Shown: piece by piece, positions 54,301 through 64,000 of the stretch
Layout of the letters: every line of letters begins with the position of its first letter
Numbering within the stretch: position 1 is the first letter of the stretch
NCBI GenBank assembly: GCA_029783825.1
Contig: JAREIK010000764.1
Coordinates: 28,501 to 92,500 of the forward strand
DNA: 64,000 nt
Source of the DNA: Sapria himalayana
Taxonomy: Eukaryota > Streptophyta > Magnoliopsida > Malpighiales > Rafflesiaceae
Reading direction: 5' to 3'
Notes under the pieces: generated by a model
What the model was told of the DNA's origin: nothing
Databases searched by the model: none
What the model saw: the letters and a program-made list of their open reading frames with translations, nothing else
Position numbers and translations under genes: made by a program

Positions 54301-54718
54301 TATATTATTTGGTAGACAAATTGATAGGCAAATAAATAGATAGATATATAGATATAAAACTAGAGAGATAGATAGTCAGATAAATAGACATATCAATAGA
54401 TAAGTAGTTAGATAGATAAATAGACAAATCAATAGACATATAGTTAGACAGATATATAAACAAATTGATAGACTGATCATTAGACAAATACTTAGATAGC
54501 TAAATAAATAGATAAATAAATAGATAGATAGATATATATAAAAATAAAAAAAATATAGATAGATAGATTTATAAATAGATAGATAGAAAAATAGATAGAC
54601 ATATATATAAATATATAGATAAATAGATACATAGATAGATAAATAGATAGATATATAAATAGATAGATATATACACTTATATATAGATAGATAGGGAAAT
54701 ATATATTAAGATTATTAG

Positions 54719-54768
<50 letters not shown>

Positions 54769-54826
54769 GATAAAAAGATATATAGATAGACTAATAGATA
54801 GACTAATAGAAAAACAAATAGTTACA

Positions 54827-55387
54827 TACTACAAGAAAAATCATAAATTACAAGGGAAATTTTTCTAGCTTTTTAGGCATTTCCGTCGCTAAAATAGAAT
54901 AATGATGAATTTACGATGGGAATTATCCCTAGCTAATGTGCTCATCGTAAAATATTAAAAATAAAAAAAAATTTTTAGCAAATTTTATAATGATGGAATT
55001 TTCCTAGCTAATTATATTTTTTGCTTTGCTAATTTTAATCTTATTTAAGAATAATAATTAATAATTTTCAACTAAATAGGCATAGAACCATCCCTTGCAA
55101 AATTAGTAAAGGAAAATCCTTAGCTATTTTTATTCCAAATCTATTTTCATAATTTTATTTTGAACATAAAATTTCATTACATATTTTTAATATTTTATAT
55201 TAAATTAAATTAAAACATATACTATGAACCATTTTTTATAATTAATAAAAACAAAAAAAATTCATAAATAATTATGATACAAAAGATATTTGGTTAAAAA
55301 CAAAAACTTAACATATGTATATAATCATTTAAAACTAAATCATCATCTTCATCATTAGCTTGTTAATTTGTGCATGACTCTTCTACG
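54827..55387 (-). repeat. Terminus and subterminal region, minus-strand 3' end
   Basis: TACTACAAGAAAAATC leads into TTTCTAGCTTTTTAGGC, TCCGTCGCTAAA and TCCCTAGCTAATGTGCTCATCG. From 54930 on it matches 7475-7870 closely, including a long AT-rich stretch with TATTAAATTAAATTAAAACA and ACTATGAACCAT. The two islands therefore carry the same subfamily 3' end in the same orientation. Confidence 0.85.
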
Positions 55388-55534
55388 TGGGTACTCTGTT
55401 TGATTTTGGTGTGCTATCTTTCTCGTCAAGGCTGCTAACTATGACTCCATATACGTCATATACTATTGCATTGCATTCTTCATTTCTTTCATCTCATCAT
55501 TTACTTCTTTAATTTTCTTCATATACATCAATTT
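55388..55534 (-). pseudogene. C-terminal coiled-coil remnant of a Transposase_24-type protein
   Basis: The minus-strand frame reads KKIKEVNDEMKEMKNAMQ, a stop, YMTYMES, a stop and LAALTRKIAHQ. This parallels the end of the second gene of the complete element (EIKEIKKAMQQHMSYMESQ, then LAALAHQIA). It proves that the 54827 terminus is the 3' end of a minus-strand element, whose 5' two thirds are missing. Two stops show it is dead. Confidence 0.8.
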
Positions 55535-55840
55535 AAACTTAAATGATACGAAGGTTGGCAACTAAATAATTTAGCAAAAATTATATATATGACCATCATT
55601 TATATAGCATTTACCAATATGCATGATGAATTGTGACTGAGAGAATTATGGAGTTTTGCGGTACATATATAGCATTTACTAATCATTGTGCAAAATTTCA
55701 TTTATAAACAAATAGTGACTTAGGCAATAATATTGATGCTATCTGATATGTCTTTTCTTCCTACAATATCAACACTATATAAATAATATTTTGTATTTAC
55801 ATATTCATAAGATACCAAAACTCTCCTAATTGACACCAAG
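55535..55840. other. Junction region between the two CACTA pieces
   Basis: AT-rich DNA in which ATATATAGCATTTAC occurs twice (ATTTATATAGCATTTACCAA and CATATATAGCATTTACTAAT, about 90 bases apart). There is no terminus or gene. The breakpoint must lie here but cannot be placed exactly. Confidence 0.45.
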
Positions 55841-57540
55841 AGTAGACCAACGTCACTCAGAGGGTCATGGGTAGATGATACATCACAGTAGAGAAGGTTG
55901 TGAATGTACCATAGCAGCAGCATCGGGTGACTGATTGACATAATGGTCCTGAGATTTTGATGAATGATCAAGAGACATGGGAGGGATAAGATGAAGATGT
56001 TGTAGAGTCTTCCCCAGAGCACCATATAGATAAAAGTCTCCCTATTGCTCAGTTTGATGTTATAATTGATAATCGGTAAGATATAAAACTTAACAAATGA
56101 TTTATCAATTTATTATTTTATTTCATACTTGCTAATAAATTTTGGTTACAATACGAAGTTAGAGCTGTCTGGTTCTATTTCTAGGGTTCTGAAAACAATT
56201 TTTAGTAAGTCCTTTAAACCTAATGGACATTATTGGAAGTCACTCACAGAAAGAGACCAATAAATGATTTGGAGAGAATTTAAGGTAAATATTACAACCT
56301 AAAAATCTTTACATCTTTTATTTATTCTTTTGTTCATTGATTAAAAATTGTTTATTTATAATTGCAGAAAGTTTACAGGTGGACACAACCAAAGGAGGCG
56401 GTCAAAAGTGAGTTCTACAAACATGCTGCCAGTCGGTATAAAGATATTGTGTATGATATCAAAGATAAATGGTTGAAGAAGAAAGAAAAAGATTTGAGTG
56501 TCCTGGGCCATGTTTTCAAGGAGTGGCGGAGCAAATGGAAAGATACAGATTATAGGAAGAGGTGTTATAAATAAACCAGCAATCATCGCTTACAGCGAGT
56601 TAGGGTGGGTAGAGGTATGTCTAGACAGACTTGTGGATCTCTCTCTATGCGTGAGCATGAATGAGTAATGGTATTATTTATAATTTATACTTTTTATTTC
56701 TCATAAATTTTTTTTTTCCATAGAATTAACGTTTGTTTTGTCTATAATTATAGACATGCAAGGAGGGTAAGAAGCCCAGTGATCCTCGCTTATTCAGATA
56801 CATGCACACGAAGGCTCATGATGATCAGACTTTCATTGATAATAGATCTCGTGCAACTAATGTAAGTTTCATTAAAAAAATAACTTCTTTTCGTTTGAAT
56901 ATAAATTGAAATACTTTTCGTGCATTTTTATTAGGCGAGATATGAGGTAATGTTAGATTCCGTGACTCAAGCATATTCTCAATCTGCTTAAGGTTCATGT
57001 GATGGTCCAATAAGTAGTTCTCATTCTTGAGCTCTACCAGTTGATATGAATTAGATTTTATATGCGGTTGTTGATGGCAATGAGAAAATGGCCGTCTATG
57101 ACATCAGTTCGTCGACATCATCATTTTACTCACATAGACGACCAAACTATGAAGCTGAATTTTTAGGACCAGTTTCGAATTTGTTCTCAAAGATGGAGGA
57201 ATTTTAGGACGGGATGTGAAATGAGATACATTATCAGTTGGCCGGTACCGAGCGACGCATGATCAACCATGAGGATGATAGGGATGAGTTGCGTATGCAT
57301 TTTGACTGGCTTACAAAGAAGTTTCAGAAAAAAGGACTGCAGCTCAACCCTAATGATCTACCTTGGATTGTTCGGCCTAATGCACCAGCTACAACATCTA
57401 CTCCATCACCTATAGCAACACTTGCATCAACTACATCAGGACTAGCAGTAGCAAACAACTCTAGCCCAGTACCCAACATCTCACCGTGTGGACTAGAAAT
57501 GTCGCAGAATAATGATTATGAAACTTCGTTGGATGATTAA
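55840..57540 (+). pseudogene. Transposase_24-type CACTA protein, degenerate (second family)
   Basis: Spliced reading on the plus strand gives the plant transposase (Ptta/En/Spm, Transposase_24) family in order. An acidic exon ends at 56075 (DEDVVESSPEHHIDK, then LPIAQFDVIIDNR). 56159-56284 reads LKTIFSKSFKPNGHYWKSLT. 56368-56664 holds KVYRWTQPKEAVKSEFYKHA, IKDKWLKKKEKD, EWRSKWKDTDYRKRC and the R-TCGSLSMREHE stretch. 56754-56861 has DPRLFRYMHTKAHDDQTFID. 56935-57540 holds ARYEVMLDSVTQAYSQS, EAEFLGPVSNLFSKMEEF, a helical MHFDWLTKKFQKKGL and a Thr/Ser/Pro-rich tail. Each intron has GT and AG ends. At least six in-frame stops interrupt it (for example in MIW, after RRCYK, after AYSQSA). It is a DNA-binding partner of TNP2 in the family; no TNP2 gene lies beside it. 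Confidence 0.88.
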
Positions 57541-58319
57541 GTTTATTACAAACATTTTTTTTTTCAATGCTTTAAACGTTGATTATAGATTTCATTTTTT
57601 TATTTTTTCTTGATGTATTTAATATATATATGTAGTATATATAGTTGTTTACTGGAGTTAATTACTTTTTTTTGTTGTGTTATTTGATATGTTTCTACAG
57701 CAACTGCATTAAACTAGATATTTTTTAGGATTTGATTTTTTGTGTTTTATGTTCTAGTTTCTGCAGAAAATGCTGCAAAACTAAAAAAAATAGATTCACC
57801 GACCGAATTGTAACCAAACCGATCAAAATATTTTATTATCATCGGTAAAAGGTCACCAAATGGTCGGAAATACTTTTGGAGATCAATTACCGACCAATAC
57901 TTTTAAAAGAAATTGGTCAGTTTTTGGATGCAATTTTTTCAATAATTACCAACCACTAGGAGACCAATTAATTAGAAAGTCTTTTTGGTCGAAATGGTTG
58001 GAATTTAGTCGGTAATTATTTGTTGGTAAATGATCGATAAATGATCATTAAACATTGACCATTTGGAGACCATATACTGATCTAATTATTTTGGTTGGAA
58101 AATTGCAGAATATAGTTGGTAATTATTTGTCGGTAGAGGGTCACTAAATGGTCGATAATTTACTGACGACTGATTTTTTGTGGATAAAAAAATTATCGAC
58201 GAACAAAATTGTGACAAAATATTTTGGTCGGTAAAAGGTCAGTATTTGGGTTACCAAACAAAAAACACTGAATTACCGATGACAATAATTGATAGGTAAT
58301 TAAGTGAATTTTAGTAGTG
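57541..58319 (-). repeat. 3' end of the second CACTA family with ACCGAC/GGTCGG motifs
   Basis: From about 57790 motifs such as ACCGACC, GGTCGG, TGGTCGAAATGG and GGTCACTAAATGGTCG repeat in both orientations up to the terminus at 58319 (inverse CACTACTAAAATTCAC). They share nothing with the TAGCTAGGGA/AGCGACGGA motifs of the other termini, so this end belongs to a separate CACTA family. The 57541-57780 part is the T-rich 3' flank of the gene. Confidence 0.85.
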
Positions 58320-58687
58320 GATACATAAATAGATAGACTAATAAATTGACATATACATAGACATATCGATAAGAAAATATATAGATAGATTAACAAATAA
58401 ATAGACAGATGGATAGACAAATAGATATATAGATATATAGACATATAGTTAGATAGATATATATACAGAAAGATAGACATATTGATAGATAGATCATTAG
58501 GTAGATTGTTATATATTTAGATAGATAGATATATAGATATACAGATAGATAGTAAGAAAGATAGATAGATAGTATATCGAGAGATAGTTACATTGATAGA
58601 TAGGTAGAAATAAATAAATAAATAAATTTAAATATAAATAAATAAATAAATATAAATATAAATAAATAAATAAATAATAAATAAATA

Positions 58688-58729
<42 letters not shown>

Positions 58730-59031
58730 ACACATTAATAGATAGATATATATAGATAGATAGATTGATAAATAGATAGACATATAGATAGACAAATATA
58801 GATATATATATATATATATATATAATTAGACATATAGTTAGATAGATATATAAATAGATAGATAGACATATTGATAGACATATCAAATGGCAGATATTTA
58901 GATATATGGATAGATAGATATATAGATATACATATATATAGTAAGAAAGATAGATAGATAGGTAGATAGACAGATATATAGATAGATAGTTAGACTGATA
59001 GATATATAAATAAATAAATAAATAAATAAAT

Positions 59032-59075
<44 letters not shown>

Positions 59076-59465
59076 CCCACACATCACAATATAGACATAT
59101 AAAAAGATAGATAAATAGAAAAATGGAAATATGAATTGATAAATAGACAGATAAATAGATAGATAGATAGTCAGATAGATATACAGGTAAATAGATAGAT
59201 ACACAAATAGATAGAGAGATAGATAGACATATATATAGACATATATATAGAAAGAAAGAAAGATAGATAGATAGATGGATAGATAGATAGACACATAGAT
59301 AGACAGAAAGATTGATAGATAGATAGTGATATAGTAGATAGATAGATAGATAGACATATAGATAGACATATAGATAGACATATAGATAGACACATAGATA
59401 GATAGATAAATAGATAGAGAGATATATAGATAGACTAAAAGATAGACAAATAGACATATAGATAG

Positions 59466-59498
<33 letters not shown>

Positions 59499-62400
59499 AA
59501 AGCAAATATATATATATATAGATATATAGATATATATATATATATATTTATAGACAGAGATATCGTCAAATAGTTAGACAGACAGACAGACAGATAGATA
59601 GATAGATAGATACACATATTAATAGATATATCAATAGAAATATTTATCGATAAGTTGATAGATAGATTGAAAGATAGATTGATAGATGTAAAAAAAAGAT
59701 TTATATATAGTATGATAGACAAATTAGTAGATAGATAGATATATATATTAATAGATAGATAGAAAGATAGAGAGATAGATAGTCAGATTATTCAAAAGAT
59801 ATATTGAAAGATTATTAGATAGATAGATAGGCAAAAAGATAGACATATAGATAGATAGAAAGATAGATAGATTGAAAAATAGATAGATAGATATACATAT
59901 AGATAGATAGAAAGATAGATAGATAGATAGATAGACATATAGATAGATAGAAAGATAGGAAGAATGAAACACAGATTGATAGACATATTGATATAGAGAT
60001 TGATTGACAAATTTATAGACAAATTTTTAGAGAGATTAATACATAGATGATAGAGAGCTTGAAATAAAGAAAGAAATATAGATAGATAGACAAATAAATA
60101 GATAGATTGTTTGATTGATTTGTTAGATAGATAAACAGATAGATAAATAGATAGATAGTATGTAGATCGATAGATAGTTAGATAGATATAAATATTTATA
60201 ACTAGAAAGAAAGATAGATAAAAAATAAATAGATAGACAGATAGAAAAACAAATAAATAGATAAAGACATACATTTAGATAGAAAGAAAGAAAGGTAGAC
60301 AAATAGATAGATAGACAAATAAACTGACAGACAGACAGACAGACAGATAGATAGATAAACTTAAAGAAAGAGAGCTAGCTTGACAGATTGATAGATAGAT
60401 AGATAAATAGATAAAAAAATTGAAATATATATAGACAGATAGATATGCATATAGATTGACAAAATTATAGATAAAAAAATAGACAAATAGATAGACAGAT
60501 AGATAGACAGATTGATAAATAGATTAGTAGATAGACTGATAAACTGGTAGATAGATAGATTGATAAATAGATAAATAGACAGAAAGAATGAAGGATAGAT
60601 CAACAAATTATTAAAAATATAGATTGACAGATAGATAGATAGAAAGTTAGACAGATAGATAGACAAATAAATAGACAGATAGATAAATAAATAAACAGAT
60701 ATATTTATAGATTGATAAATATATAGATAAATAGATTGATAGATAGATAAATAGATAGATAGATAGATAGATCATTAGATAGACAAATTATTAAACATAT
60801 AGATCGATCGATAGACTTAAAGATAGATAGATAGATAGAAAGATAGATTAATAAACAAATATATATATATATAAAGTTTGATAGAATATTAGATTACTAA
60901 ATGAATAGAAAGATAGATATGCATATAGTTAGGTAGATAGATAGATAGACAGATAAATAGATAGAAAGATAGATAGATAAATAGATAGATACATAGATAG
61001 ACTTTGAAAATTAAAAAAATAAATAGATAGATAGACAAATAATTATATAGATTTATAAATAGATTGAAAGACATAATAATAGACAGATTGATTGACAAAA
61101 TCATACATATGCTGATAGACAGATTAATAGACAATGTGATATACAGATAGATAGAAATATACATAAACAAATATATATAGATAGATAAATAGATAAATAG
61201 ATAAATAGATAGATAGGAATATAGAATATTAGATAGATAGATAAATAGATAGATAGTTACATAGATAGATAAATAGATACATAGACAGACAGATAGACAA
61301 ATAGATAGATAGATATATAAATAGATAGATAGATAGATATTTTGATGGGCAGATTGATAGATAGATATATAAAAAATGATAGACAGACAAAAAGACAAGT
61401 AGTCAAATAGACAGACAAATAGATAGATACACAAAATGAATAGATAGAGAAAATAATGTTAGATAACTAGACAAATTGTTAGATAGATTAATAGACAAAT
61501 AGATATGTATTTAGATAGACAGATTGATTGATTGATTGAAGGCAGATTGAAAGACTGATCAAGATAATGATTGATAGACAGATCGATAGAATGATAGATA
61601 GGTTGATAGATAGATAAACAGATAGTTATATAGATAAATATAAAGATAGATATAGTGATTGATCTAGAAATTATTAGACAGATATATAGACATAAAGATA
61701 CACATATAGATAAATAGATAGAGAGATAGACATATAAAGAGACACATATATAAACAGATAGATACATAGATAGATAGATAGATAGAAAAATAAATACATA
61801 TATAGATAGATAGATAGATATACATAAATATATATAGATTATTAGAATGGAAGATAGACATATATATAGACATATAGATTTATAGATAGATATCTAGTCA
61901 GATAGACAAAAAGAATGAAAGAAAGATAGATAGATATATAGATAGATACATAGATAGGCAGATAGATAGTCAAATATATTGAAAGATAGGTAACCAAATA
62001 GATACATAGATAAATTAATAGATTGATAGTAAGATAGATTGACAAATACACACACACACACACACACACCAATTGATAGAAAGATAGATAAAGAAATAGA
62101 TAGATATATAGATAGGTAGATATTTAGATATACAAATAGATAGATACATAGATAGATAGATTGATATACACATACATAGACAGATACATATATAAAAAGA
62201 AAGATAAATAGATAGACATATAGATTGATAGATAGATAGACATATAGATATACATATAAATAGAAACATAGATATATAGATAGATAGATATACAGATAGA
62301 TAGTCAAATAAATAGACACCAAGATAGAAAGAAAGAAAGATAGATAGATAAAAGATATATAGATAGAAAAATAAATAAAAATATAGATATACATATAGAT

Positions 62401-64000
62401 AGATAAATAGTAGACAAATAGATAGACACATATATAGATAAATAAATAGACAAAGATATTTAAATATAAATAGACAGATAGATTAATAGATAGATAGACA
62501 TAGAGATATATAGAAAGTTAGATAGATAGATAGACATATAGATAAATAGATAGTTAAATTTAACAAAAGATAGATAGATGTATATAAAAATAAATAGACA
62601 TATAGATTGATTTTTAGATAGAAAGATAGATAGATAGATATAATGTAAAAAAATATATAGATAGAAAGCTATACTAATAGATAAATAGACATATAGATAG
62701 GTAGATAAAAATATAAACATTTAGATAGATAGATAGACAAATATATATGCATCTTGATAGATAAACAAAGAAATGGACATAAAGGTAGCTTATTGATAGA
62801 CAAATAGATATAAAAATAGATAAAAAGTTAGTTTGACTGATAGATAAATAGATAGCCAGATAAATAGATAGATAGTTAGTTAGATAGAAAGATAGTTATA
62901 TAGACAGAAAGATAGACAAATAAATTGATTGATTGATATACAGATAGACATACAAATAGACATATAGACAAATAAATAGATAAACATATAGATACATAAT
63001 AAAATAAACACACAGATCACTAGATAGCCAGATAAACATATAGACAGATAGATAAAGAGATTGAAATACAAATTTATCCATATTTTGATAGAGTGAAAGA
63101 TTGAAAGATAGATAGATATATGGATAGAAAGATAGATAAATAGATAGATAGATAGACCGATAGATAGATAGATAGATAGAAAGATAGATAGATAGACATA
63201 TATATAGATTAATTAATATATAGATTGATATACAAATTGATAGATAGATTGATTTATTAATTATTAGATAGTTTAATAAATAGATTGATAGATAGAATGA
63301 TAGATGGATGGATAGATAGAATGATATAAAAATAGATAGATATAAAGATAGATATATAAATTAATAGATATATAGATAGATAAATAGATAGATAGATACA
63401 AAAGAAATAAAGAAAAATATATAGATAGATAGATAAATAGAAAGATAGATAAATAGATAGATACAAAAATAGATAGATAGTAACATAGATAGATAAATGG
63501 ATAGAAAAATAGGCAAATATATTGATAGATAGAAAGACAAACAAATAGATAAATAGATAATTGATTGATTGATTGATAAATAGATAGATAGATTGATAGA
63601 TAAATTAATAAACTAATTGATAAAAAGAAAGAAAGAAAGATAGATAGATAAACATATTGATCGATACATAAAAGATAAATAGGTAGATAGATAGATCGAT
63701 TTATTATTATATAGATCAATATAGAAATAGAAAGATAGATAGAAATACAAATAGATAGACAGACAGACAACCATATAGATATATAGATACATAGATAGAT
63801 TGTTAGATAAATAGATAGATAAATTAACAAATAGATAGATAGATAGATATATATATATATATATAATGAGATAGATAAACAAATAGATAGATAGACAGAT
63901 AGATATATAGATAAAAACAGAGATAAATAGACAGATAGATATATAGATTGATAGGAAGATAGATATATAGAATGATAGATAGATGGATATAGATACAAAT
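58320..64000 (+). repeat. Degenerate GATA/GACA tetranucleotide array
   Basis: This continues the array in the same polarity to the window end. (AT)n runs lie near 58692-58726, 58808-58824 and 59035-59068, (CA)n near 62046-62070, and an ATAAATAAATAA tract at about 58610-58690. The 294-codon minus-strand open frame at 58509-59393 is the longest in the window but consists only of Tyr/Leu/Ser/Ile repeats. No gene is seen. Confidence 0.95.

Larger units (their letters stand above)
42559..54826 (+). repeat. Degenerate GATA/GACA tetranucleotide array, longest segment
   Basis: About 12.3 kb of GATA, GACA, AATA, TATA and ATTGATAG words have the same polarity as the flanking segments. Microsatellite runs include (GT)n/(AT)n near 43886-43918, (CA)n near 45290-45315, (AT)n near 46362-46386 and 54720-54765. 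No unique DNA, gene or CACTA terminus is seen inside. All long ORFs are minus-strand Tyr-Leu-Ser-Ile strings. Confidence 0.95.
54827..58319. mobile_element. Composite CACTA island: two facing partial elements
   Basis: The left edge TACTACAAGAAAAAT (54827-54841) is the family terminus with its first base changed (C to T). The right edge AATTTTAGTAGTG ends at 58319, the inverse of CACTACTAAAATT. The flanking triplets (ACA left, GAT right) do not match. The left part is a 3' end on the minus strand, of the family seen at 7365. The right part is a plus-strand gene and 3' end with different subterminal motifs. So this is two elements joined or nested, not one. The junction lies between about 55560 and 55840. 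Confidence 0.75.

Noticed and set aside
55720..56025. 101-codon minus-strand frame
   Set aside because: It overlaps the acidic first exons of the plus-strand Transposase_24 pseudogene and has no recognisable motif.
58509..59393. 294-codon minus-strand open frame and dozens of similar Tyr-Leu-Ser-Ile-rich frames
   Set aside because: They are the unavoidable translation of a TATC repeat, which lacks stops in all three frames of that strand. No protein-like composition or start context is present.

Overview
The window is plant nuclear DNA. It carries degenerate plant CACTA (En/Spm) transposase genes of the TNP2 and Transposase_24 types, a Ty1/copia gag remnant and an intronless plant-like ARF1 pseudogene. 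I see no bacterial-style gene, tRNA or rRNA and no intact host gene. The species cannot be named from the sequence.

Layout: about 30 kb (47 %) is an ancient, mutated tetranucleotide array. It reads as TATC/TGTC on the + strand at 1-1974 and as GATA/GACA everywhere else (1975-7364, about 21580-26480, 42556-54826, 58320-64000), with one polarity switch near 1974/1975. Three transposon-rich islands interrupt it. (1) 7365-21580 is a mosaic: a minus-strand CACTA 3' terminus, AT-rich repeat units, a full-length processed ARF1 pseudogene, a trinucleotide (GNC-like) module, a CACTA 5'-leader copy and a minus-strand copia gag fragment. (2) 26481-42555 is an essentially complete 16,075-bp CACTA element with inverted termini and a matching 3-bp target duplication (AAT). 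It has a tandem 60-bp subterminal array, a conserved leader exon, a decayed TNP2 transposase, a decayed Transposase_24-type second protein and a tandemly duplicated 1.2-kb 3' module. (3) 54827-58319 is a composite of two CACTA pieces facing each other: a minus-strand 3' end of the same family as island 1, and a plus-strand Transposase_24 gene whose right end belongs to a different CACTA family (ACCGAC/GGTCGG subterminal motifs).

How the parts relate: in a living CACTA element TNP2 cuts the DNA and the second protein binds the short subterminal motifs. Both genes here are broken by stops and frameshifts, so the copies look non-autonomous, though the termini could still be recognised by proteins supplied elsewhere. 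Islands 1, 2 and 3 share termini, leader and 3' modules, so they are one lineage that repeatedly entered the same GATA domain. The long open frames in the arrays (endless Tyr-Leu-Ser-Ile) are arithmetic by-products of the repeat, not genes.
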